Below are positions 49,023 to 60,542 of a stretch of DNA of 64,000 nt, piece by piece. A program made the translations under genes and the position numbers. Positions within the stretch are counted from its first letter, which is position 1. Every line of letters starts with the position of its first letter. Source of the stretch: Unio delphinus (taxonomy: Eukaryota; Mollusca; Bivalvia; Unionida; Unionidae); assembly GCA_029339505.1 (NCBI GenBank), contig JAQISU010000041.1, forward strand, positions 8,405,501 to 8,469,500, given 5' to 3'. The notes below the pieces were generated by a model. It had not been told where the DNA came from, made no database searches, and saw nothing but the letters and a program-made list of their open reading frames with translations.

Positions 49023-49570
49023 AGTTGTTGTTTATACACCTCCGCACAACTTCACTAACTTACTCTGACTCATGCTTTGAAAGATGAAAGATCGCCGTTG
49101 TAGGTGTAGCAACAGTAGTAAGAGTAGGAGGAGACATCGTCGCTGTTGTCAAAAAGGGGTAGTTATTTTAAAAATGGGTTTATTATTTTTTTTAAATATC
49201 AAATGAAGAAAGACGTGTGTTAAATCAGGGTTGGTAGATATCGCGGTCAACAGCAAAGTAGAAGTGACAAAGAGAATGAGACATTGTAGTCAAGTAGCGA
49301 TGTTTTCTAGATGGAGTACGTACGTGTTCCAGCAGTACAGTACAGTCTCTGGAGCTCTTGATGACACCAACTGTCTAGTTTTTTTTCCTTTTCTAGCAAC
49401 CTTTTTCTTTTCGTGGTAGGATTTAAACCGAAGGGTCGTCAAGATGCATGAGGTGTTTCAGACGTACTATTGTCGTTTGCATAAGTCATCCAGGGCTTCC
49501 AAACTGTTGGACTTTCACTTGCCCTTGTGAAATATACCAAGTCATTATCATAACTAGAGGTACATAGGGG

Positions 49571-49580
49571 TATATATAAA
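49571..49580 (+). promoter_or_regulatory. TATA box of polymerase copy b
   Basis: TATATATAAA about 45 bp before ATG 49,625, mirrored at copy a. The two promoters point away from the central spacer. Confidence 0.5.
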
Positions 49581-49624
49581 GAGAAATCGAACTTAGTTAA
49601 ATCATTTCTGAATCAGTAATTGGG

Positions 49625-52600
49625 ATGAAACGATCGCACGATTTCAGTGAGAGAGAAGAAGAAGGTAAGAGGCAGCGACGTGACGTATCGCCTCACACAT
49701 GTAAAGAAGTGTTTGCTCAAATCGAAGACATGAGCGAACCTGAACCGATACCTTCCACGTCTGCGGCCAGACCGAGAGAGCAAATTCCAAACCAAAGTCC
49801 ACCAGTATCACCCGAAACGTATTACCACATTCGAGAGACGGAAAAACGCTCCTCTAGAAAATTTAGAACTACAGCCTACAGGTACACGGTGAAAATTAAA
49901 GATTTCAAGTCGGAAGTACCTTTGGAGAAAGCAGAAGGGTTCATCGCCGATTTGTAAAACTCTTTGTTAACCTCACTGAAACTACGATGCCAATGCAAAG
50001 AAGACGATCGCTTGACACTTTCCATTCATCACGACGGTTTGAAGTCTCCTGTTTGGATCGAGTTTAGCAGTCCATCAGAACTGACACCTTCTAAAGTCAT
50101 CGACAAGATTCAACATGTGCAACAATCCAATGACAAGTTTCACATCGCCGACGGAAAAACCACACTGTTCATGACCCACGTGTCTCTTCCCCAGGGGACA
50201 GGACGCAAAAAAGTATTATTGGTCGACAACCTTCGCAACACCAAACTAAGCCTCGTCCGAATTAACAATCCTCAAGACCAGATGTGTTTAGCCCGTGCTG
50301 TCGTTGTGGGACGAACGTATGCCAACAAGAACGACACGGCAGAATGGAAAAGAGCCTGGAAAACTATTCAACAATCGGACCGAGCCAAACAAAGAAGTGA
50401 AGCAGAACTCCTGTTACAGCAAGCGGGGATATCCAAAGACACCCTTTGCGGCATTCCAGAAATGCAAAAGTTGCAAGACGTCTTGGCTCCACGTTACACC
50501 TTGAAAGTACACCCTCAAGAAGTGCGTGGACCTCTTTTGTTTCGAGGCCACGATTTCAAAGACGGAAAATACATTCACGTCTATCATCACGATGAGCATT
50601 TTGATACCATTACCAGTATCACTGGATTCCTGGGATACAGTTACTACTGTGAAAAATGTGACTATGGTTATAACAATCGAGAACAACACAAGTATTGTGG
50701 ATCAAAATGTGAGGGATGTTTGGCCTCTAAACCTTGTCTGGACAAAGGAAAGGAAAGAGTGCATTGCCATGTTTGTCAGCGCACTTTTGTCAGTCCTACC
50801 TGTTACCAACAACATTTGAAGATGCAAGGTTCACAGCAGAAAAATGCTTGTCAACTCCTGAGATTGTGCCCTACTTGTGGACAAGGCATACGTACCAATA
50901 GTGCCAAGTTTCACGTTTGTCGAGGTAAGAAACTATGTCACATTTGTCGCCTAATCGTGGATTTGGATCACGAATGCTTCATTCAAAAATACCAACCCCA
51001 ACCAGAAGATACCCAGAAAAAAGGAAATTTTATCTTTTTTGATTTCGAATGCATGCAAGAGACCGGTACTCACATTCCCAATTTCTGCGTGGCTCATCGA
51101 GCGTGCGATCATTGTATCCAAGACCCCATCTTTAGTCATTGCCCTCACTGTAGCAAGATTCCTGGAGGACGTGAAAAAATATTTCGAGGGTCAAACACCT
51201 TGGTCAATTTTGCCCAATGGATCTTAAACCCCATCGATGAGACATGGAGTCCAGAAGACATCGAACGTTACGGAGATTGTCATCGCCATGCCACGGTCAT
51301 GGCTCACAATTTCTCGGGAAACGATGGGCAATTTCTGCTCAGATACTATACGGAACAAAGTACCGAACGTCCTAAAGTGACTTTGAACGGAGCCAAAATC
51401 ATTTACATGCAAGTAGGACAAGTGCAGTTTAAAGATTCGATGAGTTACTTGGCCATGCCATTGAGTCGCATGCCTAAAACGTTTGGAATGCCAGAAATGG
51501 CTAAAGGTTATTTTCCATAAAGGTTATTTTCCACACTTTTTCAATACCGAAGCCAATCAGCGTACCGTTCTACCCCATTTGCCGGAGGCTCACTATTACG
51601 ACCCCGACAACATGCGTACCGAACAACGAGAAGCTTTCTTCGCTTGGTACCAGACTCACGCCTCGGACCCTTTTGACTTTCAAGAAGAAATGTTAAAGTA
51701 CTGTCGATCTGACGTGGACATTTTACGACGTTGCTGTGGAAAATTTCGAGAATTGTTCATGGAGTACAGAGGGATCGATCCTTTGAAAGAAGCTTGTACC
51801 ATCGCCAAAGCATGTTCCTTAGTGTACCGAAAATGCTTCATGCCTGAAAATACTCTAGCTGTCATCAGTCCTCAAACGACGAACTTTGTCAAACGGCAAT
51901 ACTCTGTCAAAGCCCTACGCTGGCTCCATTACTTGTGTGACAAGGGAAACAAATGGATCCAACACTCTCGCAACGGAGGAGGCGAAAAGACCATCGGAAC
52001 GTATTCGGTGGATGGTTGGGACTTAAAAAACCCTCAAATTGTGTACGAGTTTAAGGGATGCTTATTTCACGGATGCCCTATGTGCTACCCTCAGCGTGAC
52101 ACCAAAAATCAATTTTTACAACGGACTATAGAAGATTTGTACCAGACAACTTGTCAACGACGTTTCAAGTTAGAACAGCAAGGATACCAGGTATTGGAAA
52201 TGTGGGAACACGAGTATGATCAGCGTTTGAAAACTGATCCCGAGTTTAAACGCATCGTAGAAAGTTACAAGTTGGTGGACCCATTGAACCCTCGGGATAG
52301 TTTGTATGGAGGACGAACGAATGCTACTTGTTTGCTGTACCAAGCGGATGAAGAGAAAGGAGAAGATATCAAATACTTGGACGTGTGTTCGCTGTATCCG
52401 TACGTCTGCAAATATAGTCACTTTCCCGTAGGGCACCCAGAACTGATGACAGAACACATTGACTTGGACCACATACGTCAGTATGAAGGATTGATCAAGT
52501 GCAAAGTCTTGCCTCCCACAGACTTGTACCATGCCGTTTTACCTCACCATTGCCAAGGAAAACTGATGTTTCCTTTGTGTCGCACATGTGCCGAAACGTG

Positions 52601-53708
52601 CAACCAAGATCAACCTTGTCAGCACAGCCTGGAAGAACGCGCCTTGACAGGAACGTGGGTGAGCGTGGAATTGTTTAAAGCTCTGGACCTGGGATACCGA
52701 CTGTTAGAAGTGCACGAAATTTACCACTTTCCCAAGACACAACAATACCATAAGGGCAACGAGACACAGAAAGGTATTTTTGCAGACTACGTGGATGCTT
52801 TTTTAAAACTAAAACAAGAAGCTAGCGGCTATCCGTCCTGGTGCCACACTCCCGAAGACCAAAATATATTCAAAGAAAAATATCGGGAGCAGGAAGGCAT
52901 CACATTAGACCACATCGAGAAAAACGAAGGAAGGCGATCGTTTGCCAAAGTCATGCTCAATTGTTTGTGGGGTAAAATGGTACAACGACCGTCTTTACCC
53001 AAGACGGAGTATTTGTCCGAACCTTCCCGCTACTTCCAGATGATTCACGACAAAACCAAAGTCATCAAACACGTGGACGTCATTCGTGAGGACTTGATCT
53101 TAGTCAATTACGAAGAAGAACTAGACTTTGTAGAAGCCGACAAATTTGGAAATGTCATCATTGCGGCTTACGTGACAGCCCACGCTCGCTTAAAATTGTA
53201 CGAAGTGTTAGAACTGCTAGGAGATCGCGTCCTGTATTTTGACACAGACAGTTGCATCTACATTCACCGACCGAACCAGTGCAACCCTACCATCGAAGGA
53301 GACCGTTTAGGAGCCTGGACCGATGAACATCCCGACGATAAGATTCTAAGTTTTGCAAGTGGTGGTCCTAAAAATTACGGCTACGAATACCGAGACCTAC
53401 AAGGAGATATGCACACCGAATGTAAAGTAAAAGGATTGACTCTCAATTATCGCACCAGTCAAGTGGTGAACTTTGACGTACTACAAGAAGCCTTGCAGTC
53501 TGGACAGGATGAAACTTTTAAAGTGACTACCCACGAACCGCACAAGATCGTACGGTTAGCCACACACCAAATCGTCAGTAGGTCTTTGGAAAAAGTCTAT
53601 CAAATCGTGTACCAGAAGAGAGTGCGGCTTCCCAATCACTTCACTTTACCGTACGGTCACGTCGAGATTGGACAGCATATAAAAAGGGACATCGTCCAAG
53701 ACCAATAG
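49625..53708 (+). pseudogene. Family B DNA polymerase, copy b (right arm)
   Basis: Mirror copy of the left-arm gene, differing by a small number of residues. It shares the TAA after residue 110 (49,955-49,957) but has CAA where copy a has its second stop. Its own lesion is a 16-bp tandem duplication at 51,503-51,534 (AAAGGTTATTTTCCAT, then the same word ending in C). This creates a stop and shifts the frame; the gene resumes at 51,519. Exo II reads AHNFSGNDGQF, with Asn replacing the Tyr of copy a. Motif A DVCSLYPYV and motif C YFDTDSCIYI are intact, and motif B reads KVMLNCLWGK. So the two arms are broken at different places. Confidence 0.9.
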
Positions 53709-54304
53709 TTCATTGTGACTAACACTGCCAAGCGAGAAAGATGAATCATTTCACACACCAAGTATCGAGCGTAAGACTCAAGCAGATTTACGAATGAAAA
53801 GGGTACGTAATGGGAAACATCTACGCTGGGACACAAGCGATAGCTGACCAGATTTTAAACCATGTGTGTAACGGATATAGAAAGCAACATGAACTTTCTC
53901 CTATTTGATTGTTTGTTACTTGTTTTGGTTTAGCTTTTTTCTTAAAAATGGATATTAATTGTTGTATGAAAAGTAAAATTCTTATATGAAATGCGTATGC
54001 GTTGTATGTAAAGTGAGGTCTTTTTGAAGGCATACAATTTAATTATAAAAGTATTTTTTTCTAGATCAAAGATTTGTTCTATGTTCAGATTTGAATGTTT
54101 TAAATGGATAGTGCTTAGACCAAAGCACAGGCCAGAGAGCCTATGTATATACTTGAATAAATGTTTTGAACCCATGTTTCTTTCTGTATGTCTATGTTTG
54201 TCCCTATCAGCCCTTTCTCCCTACAAGTCTATTTTACCCTATAAATAGTTTCGACCCTCTTTAAACACAATGAAGTCACCAATGTTCAATTCCCTTAGAA
54301 CTTC
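53709..54304. other. Non-coding outer part of the right arm
   Basis: 3' flank of polymerase copy b, inverted copy of 42,800-43,396. Confidence 0.6.
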
Positions 54305-54530
54305 AGGTGAGATTCTTATGTTAAATTCCCATTGACACCAATTCTGATATATCCATGTTTAACGTTACGGTCCCATTGACGCTAAAGTGACGCAATCCTT
54401 GTCGCTATGTTCAATTCCCCATTCACTCCTAGTTACATTTCCCCATGTTAAATTCCCCTTGACGCTAGATTTGCCCAAGCCCTTTTTGACTGGATTTTCC
54501 CTTGACGCTAGAGTGCCCCCATATACTACT
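54305..54530. repeat. Subterminal degenerate repeats of the palindrome, right
   Basis: Inverted copy of the left subterminal repeat set. Confidence 0.6.
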
Positions 54531-54536
54531 AACAAC
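54531..54536. repeat. Target-site duplication AACAAC, right
   Basis: Direct copy of 42,569-42,574. The following ATAATAAAG matches the element A sequence just past the site. Confidence 0.85.
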
Positions 54537-54599
54537 ATAATAAAGACCCCTGTCAATTTACCGTAGACAGAAAGAATAGCAGTATTGGTCATACCAGAG

Positions 54600-55055
54600 A
54601 AAATATGATGCTGACTTGTCTTGAGTGTAACAGACGCAGAGGTGCTAATTAAGACCACGCGGTGGTAATTGAGTATCATCTGGTATCAATTGTAGTTGTT
54701 CACGAGTAAATCCTCGCTGAGAGCAGTTGAATCCAACCCATAGACTGGCGGTCTACCCGTAGATCACGTTATACTAGATATTCTATGTGCAGAAACACTC
54801 CAAATAGGATCAGTAGCTCTTTTTGTGCTACCATCGAGCTCTCCTGGTTGATATAAATATCTAACAGTGACATTGCGGAGTATTGGTTGTTTTGAAAAAA
54901 TCATTTTGCGGTTTTACGGGTTTATACATATTTTTTAATCGCATTGTTAGGTTTCATATTAATTGTTCGAATAATCTTATTATTCAGCACGGTAATTAGG
55001 CCTGTTAATCTCTTGACCCATTCACGAGATCGTTTATCCTGAATACATTACTTCG
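54600..55055 (-). pseudogene. Integrase C-terminal half (element B), broken
   Basis: Reverse complement of 5,700-6,106 in element A, recognised by shared DNA such as CTCCAAATAGGATCAGTAGC. The adjoining 54,545-54,600 matches the A intergenic stretch at 6,110-6,200. Only the C-terminal part is present; the catalytic core is missing. It sits immediately right of the palindromic insertion. Confidence 0.78.
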
Positions 55056-55109
55056 CGTATTCGCACACTTGCTCAGCGGTTATTTGGATATCAATACGCG
55101 AAGGAATGT
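55056..55109 (+). pseudogene. Integrase fragment at the inversion junction
   Basis: About 50 bp corresponding to the ERLF region (A 5,682-5,730), now on the + strand. CATTACTTCGCGTATT at 55,046 and AATACGCGAAGGAATG at 55,094 form an inverted repeat across the junction. Confidence 0.65.
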
Positions 55110-56160
55110 AATGAAGCACTAACAACTAAATTAGCACGTGAACGATTAGTTTCGATTAAGAAATTTATTCCAGTTCGTGATTCCGTTCGAAATATGCTCC
55201 AAACGTGACAACAATTTCAAGTGATTTTGCAGCAGACACTGAACAGCTATTCAAACCAGTAACCACTGCAACGCGAAAATTTTTATCAACCATTGAAAAA
55301 GCCATATGAGGAGATATTCTAGAGGAACAACGAAAAAAGAAAAACCATCCCTTCTTCCTGTACTTGAAAAAATAGCAATGAGATCCAAGCAAACTAATAA
55401 ATCTTTAAAAACACTTCCTGCCTGGTGATATAATAACCGCTTCACGACTTCAGGAACAACAAGGTGATATTGATATTATCTCCCCCCACTCACCCCACAT
55501 GATGACCCGCCTGAACAATTACAACGACTAGGTGATAATAATGAACAAGATGAAGATGATATTATTGAAGAAAAAGAGAGTACATCTACCTGAAGAGATA
55601 TTTCCAAAAGAATTGATAAAAAATGTGAAGATTACACGGATGATGAATTAGCTGATTTTGTTGTTGAAAATTTTAAAATGGAAAATAGGGAAAAATATAT
55701 AAAAGATGGAGCTGAAGACTATATAAAAACATTTGATACCTGGAAAAATAAAATATATTTGGCAAAATACGATGGAATTAGAATCACATGAGATGATAAT
55801 AATTTTATTTCGTATTTGAAAAAAATAAAAAAAATAACGAGTGGTCAACCACTATATGATCGAGACGAAGATGATGATGATGCACAGGGTGCAACTGGTT
55901 ATAGTGGAAAGGGATTTTCTCAGAGTGGATATGCGAGGGGTTTTTCAGGTAGTGGTCCAGTTCATTGTCCTAATAATATTCGCGGGGATATATCACGATT
56001 AAAAATTCTCGTAGGAGGGACACGAGCCGGAAATAACTCACCGGAAGTAATTAATAAGGCAGCTGATATCTGCAGACGATCATTTGAGGGTGGTATCATG
56101 GATATTGGTGTATACCGAGACTTTATTGATGAGCTAGCCGAAAATTCTACGGATTTTTAG
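55110..56160 (+). pseudogene. Conserved Polinton-like protein of unknown function (element B)
   Basis: Begins TKLARERLVSIKKFIPVRD, homologous to 12,245 onward, with a TGA at about 55,206 and later breaks. A long acidic middle (55,500-55,890, with a DEDDDDAQGAT stretch) is better kept than in element A. The C-terminal domain, with PNNIRGDISRLKILVGGTRAG and AADICRRSFEGG, is open from 55,816 to TAG 56,160. This copy has Gly/Ser repeats (GKGFSQSGYARGFSGSG) that are shorter in A. Confidence 0.5.
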
Positions 56161-56211
56161 GGTTACCACAATGCTTAAATCACCACATTATATAAATGTC
56201 ATTTAAAGAAG

Positions 56212-56698
56212 ATGATCATACACTACAACCACAGCAAACCAACCACGGTCTATGTAGTAAACTCACGATTGCCAGTTTATAGAGCGTACTATGGAGATGG
56301 TCTCGGCAATTCCATTGCAAGGTTTTTGCAAGAATGGCTCTCAAAATAGCACCAATCGCAAAACAGTTATCAATGAAAGCTATTGATGTTATTCGTGATA
56401 AGGGTATTCGCGCTGTTGGTGATGTTGCCAGGACTGCATTTCCGCGGCTAAAGCAAAACTAGTAGCGTTATTTCGGCGACGAAGGAAACCGATGACTTCG
56501 TCATCAGTGACGAAGTCACTGGGACCACTATCATCTATGGAAATTATGCCTGCAAGTATTAGTAAAAAAATAAATAATGCAGTGGATCAAAAAATAACAT
56601 CATTGAGCAGCGTCAAGGATAATATCACTGCAAATATGATAGCGGGAAGTGGCTTGAAATCGCGAGTGAGATCACGATTTACATCAAGAAATATATAA
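56212..56698 (+). pseudogene. Basic minor virion-type protein (element B), broken
   Basis: ATG 56,212 begins like 13,201 in A, with the same YYGDGLG motif, then loses a base near 56,318. The frame across the junction that is shifted in A (about 56,336-56,400) is open here. Frameshifts near 56,445 lead to the frame 56,492-56,698, with a basic C-terminal end. Confidence 0.5.
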
Positions 56699-56699
56699 T

Positions 56700-57512
56700 A
56701 TGTTCAAATACAGCGTTTGATTTAGATGCCCCAGTGCGCAAAGATGATTCTGTACTTAATTATCAGTATTTTTCCTATCATGCAGTAAAACCAAATAGTC
56801 GATCAAGAATCGATCTTCAAGTCCAGGATACCAGCAAATTCTTTCTGTTCTCTGAAGCGTGTTTCGAAGTATGAGGAGAAATTGTAACGGCTGCTGATAC
56901 TCCTGCTGTACCAGCACCATATGCAGATGAAGTCAAAGTCGGTTTTGTCAATAATGGTATCATGGCGCTATTTAACAGCGCTAGATACATGATTGATGGA
57001 AAAGAGACTGAATCCATAGATCATGATGTTGATGTTGCCACAACAATAGTGGGGTTAGCAAGATACTCTGATGATTATACAAGATCGGCAGGTCCATCTA
57101 TGATATTCGCAAAAGATATTACTAATAAAGCTGATAACAATAAGTATCTTAAATTACTGACACCAAGAGATATTGCAGTTGAACCACAACCAGTAGCTGA
57201 TGGTGAACACGAAGCAAGACCAGATGCTACCTTTGATGTAGTAAAAGGTGATAATACTCGTTACAACTTAGGGTTTGCAACACGCGTATCAACATTGAAA
57301 GGACAGCGTAGATTATTCTCATGCGCAATTCCACCACATCATATATCTGGATTCTGCAGAAATGTTAGAAAAGTTATCTATTGAGCGAAGCATACAGTAG
57401 GACTCGTGAGAAAAGGTGATGGTAATGATGCAATCTGGAGGATTCCAGCAGATCCTGCAAATCCGAATAATGACCGTGGCAAGGTGAATATAACAAAGCT
57501 AACACTGTGGAT
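56700..57512 (+). pseudogene. Major capsid protein, truncated (element B)
   Basis: Homologous to the first 60 percent of the A capsid gene: FNSARYMIDGKE, VDVATTIVGLARYSDDY and RRLFSCAIPPHHISGF. It has internal stops (for example TGA at about 56,871 and at 57,382). It ends at CTGTGGATG, where sequence from the 3' end of the protease gene is joined. This copy keeps the bases lost in A near 14,301. Confidence 0.7.
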
Positions 57513-57556
57513 GAGTACAAGTAATCGCTTTTTAGAGAGAAATTATATAAAATAAC
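57506..57556 (+). pseudogene. Deletion junction and last codons of the protease gene
   Basis: Directly after the capsid fragment the sequence matches A from about 15,912 (SNRFLERNYIK against SNRSRQRSDFRERFYRIT). About 1,430 bp of A are missing here. An ATG shared by both sides of the junction may be microhomology. Confidence 0.7.
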
Positions 57557-58639
57557 ATGATTGATATTTGGGGGCGATCTTTTTCAAGCCGGAAGAAACC
57601 CACCGCGGAAATATCTGCAACCGGTGATGTAAAAAAATAATGAAATAGCTGAGATGTTAATCCTCTCAAGTGTTGTTCCCAATGAAACAGTTTTATTTCA
57701 AGATCGTCAGGGTAAATTGAAAATAGTAATGTTTCCCTTGATGATATTTTGAGAAAACGATGCGAGGCAGTAGAAGATACTATAGCTATGTTCTCCGATC
57801 AGGGTAAACTCAAACCAGGTTTACTTGTTTCGACGCTCACAGATAAATTAGTAATGCTAGGTGATAATTATTCATCAATGATAGAATTATTAAAAAATCT
57901 GCGTGATGAATACAACATTCACGTAAATGCTTTTAGCGCGTTACAAAAAGCTATTAACACTTTTCAGGTCCCCTTAAACGATTTCTTTGGAGATCCACCG
58001 GCTACCACACCACAACTCACGGAGATAAAAGAAGCCATTGATAATTTGATAAAATTGCGATCCGATTATGATACTCATGCATCTCAATTGACTACGTTAC
58101 GTAAAAACTTTAACAGGACCGATGATTCAATTCATAAATATTTTGGTAAAAAGAATTCGAAACCCGATGATGTTAAAATAGATCTCACTGGTATTATCAC
58201 AAAACTCGATGAAATAACAGCGATTAATCAGCGATTAGGAGTTATTCGTGAGGATATTAAAACGACCAACGATGTCATCAAGGATGATCTACCGAGGATG
58301 ATAGAATTACTTGAAAAAATAAAAATCCCTCACGAACAAAAAAATATCATAAATAACGTGTACGCGAATCAATACGAATCATTTATATGGACACGACAAA
58401 ATAACATATTAAATATCATCGCGACCGTCAAAGGTATTTATAGATTAACACTAGTGACACCGATTCAATTTAATATTTCATCAACGAGTTCATCTGGGGT
58501 CAACAATATGATATCAATGATCATCGAGAAGGGAACAATTGAACAATTCACAATAGCATCCACTGATAATAATTTGGCTAGGGTTTCAGTAAGATGGTAT
58601 ATGGAATTCTTAGCGTATTTAAGTAAACAACTTAATTGA
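57557..58639 (+). pseudogene. Fibre-like virion protein (element B), N-terminal part broken
   Basis: ATG 57,557 starts MIDIWGRSF as in A. Stops and shifts affect the first 60 codons. From 57,749 a 296-residue frame is open to TGA 58,639: a heptad-rich coiled coil with NLRDEYNIHVNAF and LKNLRDEY, then LEKIKIPHEQ and the beta-rich terminal domain with SFIWTRQNNILNI and VKGIYRLTLVTP. It shows the full length of the middle region missing in A. Confidence 0.55.
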
Positions 58640-58691
58640 AAACACCAGTGTTTTTAATGCTAGCAATTTGAAATCTATTGTATTAAATAAA

Positions 58692-59257
58692 ATGTCATCA
58701 TTGGCAGCATCACAGTAATATAGCTATGATCAGGTCAGAGAATTTCAAACTAAACTCAAAGCACTCACTCAGGAGTATCAAGTAAAAAAAAAAAAAATAC
58801 CGACGAAGAATCACCACAGTTGATGTCATCGTGTACTCGAAATAAGATGTAATGACCGGAGCTGCTATATTACTATCCTCGGTGACAATGATTGCCCCGA
58901 TAGCTGTTCCAATTTCTATATCAGCGGCGACAACAATCGCGGGAATTATTTCGAGTATAACAGAAAATATCATCATGCAGCCAGCGTAAACTGCAGTATT
59001 ATGTAGTTAAAATCAATGTTGTGTCAACCGCGTATTCCCATTTATCCTCGATGATATCGTCGTCACTTTATAACACATTAATATCCGATAGTGAGTTTTC
59101 AGCGATGGTACGTGTTTATGATTCCGCGATGTCAAAAATAGAAAAACAACACGAATATAATAACAATGGCAACATCGCAAGAACTACGTCAACGAATAGC
59201 GGAAAATACCACACCGGTGAAAACCAGCATGATCTCAATAACCTCAACGAATCCTGA
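58692..59257 (+). pseudogene. Membrane protein of the virion module (element B), broken
   Basis: Begins MSSLAASQ then stop. The hydrophobic stretch LLSSVTMIAPIAVPIS is conserved with A, and the C-terminal part 59,021-59,257 is open. It overlaps the penton-like gene start, as in A. Confidence 0.45.
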
Positions 59258-60530
59258 ATTCAGTGTGAATTTCCCTACTGCGATTTCGGTGAAAGAGATA
59301 GCACTAGCAAAATTACGAGTATACCATAGTTGGCCTTATATTAGATCAGCACCTTTTGGTGGTCAGCAACCGAATAATTCCTTGGTGTTTGCGAGCAAGA
59401 ATAAACCCGATGGTACTCCAGACTAGAACGTTGTTTCTTTACCATCTGGGTCATACCATATTGAACAAATCAATAACGAATTACAACTTAGAATAAAATA
59501 CATTAGTGGAAAAGAATCGAAAATCGCTATAACAGTTCACGAGCCGACGTTATCATCCGCGATTTAGATAAACTCACCCAGTTATGTCGTAGATCAAATC
59601 AAAGCTCAATAAGAACTGGGTTGGCCTGAAAATAACACCTCAGGCATCTTATCAAATGCCACCAGAACCACAAAAATCTAATTATGTTTCCGAGAAGGAG
59701 AATTATCATGGTTATAATATAGCGCTATCATAAATGTTCCCTCTTCATATTTTATCCCAGCTACTACCCCTTCGTTCTAAATTAACATATATGTTACCGC
59801 TAGATACTCTTTTTAATCGTTTAAGAGCAAATTCAGAAGCTAATAATACAGGATATATTACAATAGAAGAACCAGAAATTACCAAACAGTTCACAGCGAT
59901 GAATAACGATTTTGAGCAAATTAGAAATACACTTACAACGGAAATTAATACAATTCCTCCCAACCGAAAGAATATCATCAAGTACACAGAGATATGTAAA
60001 CAATTATTGCAGATATGGACGAGTATATTTTACGAGTTTGCAAAGAAATATAATATATGCCTTGAAGATACTCCCACGTTCAAATTACCTAGATATAATG
60101 TCTCAGAGATGAAAAGTCTCTCAATGATGCCATAGATGATGGTTTCAAAAGGATTCACGACGCATGAAAATAAATAACACAACAACAATCAACAACATGA
60201 TAATGACCCAGACGACGGTGGTAGGCATATCGCTCCTCAAAACGTCAATATATCCACGGTGATTGCAGTGAATTTAGTATGTGATGTTATCGAAGGAAGA
60301 AATCAAATAAATCACGAAAGATCAAATCAAACTCAACAAGGATATGTTTTATATTCATTTGCACCAACAGCTCCACCCGACTTTTAATAATTGAGGACCC
60401 AATTAATCCAGTCTATATGCGATGTCATAATGATTCGTCAACGAGAATTAATATTAAACTCACTGACCAGTCCAATAATCTACTTGATTTACGATTTTTT
60501 ACAAATTAGCCTGTTTGTGAAATCGTAAAA
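59166..60530 (+). pseudogene. Penton-like minor capsid protein (element B), broken
   Basis: ATG 59,166 opens MATSQELRQRIAENTT, then NPEFSVNFP and EIALAKLRVYHSWPYI to TAG 59,424. Later parts lie in several frames (SLPSGSYHI; 59,734-60,135). The C-terminal region NVNISTVIAVNLVCDVIEG matches A from 18,470. The middle (59,830-60,110) aligns with 18,140-18,330 in A. Confidence 0.52.
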
Positions 60531-60542
60531 ATGATTTTTACC

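Larger units (their letters stand above)
42575..54530. mobile_element. 12-kb palindromic DNA polymerase element
   Basis: Left arm 42,575-48,065 (5,491 bp) and right arm 49,023-54,530 (5,508 bp) are near-identical inverted copies around a 957-bp centre. The ends are AGTAGTATATGGGGG and its perfect reverse complement. AACAAC occurs directly outside on both sides (42,569-42,574 and 54,531-54,536). Element A has the equivalent uninterrupted site (GTTGTT at 6,254-6,259 on the + strand). Each arm holds one polymerase gene reading outward from the centre. No integrase, capsid or ATPase gene is present. I interpret it as an inverted-duplicated, integrated linear element. Confidence 0.88.
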
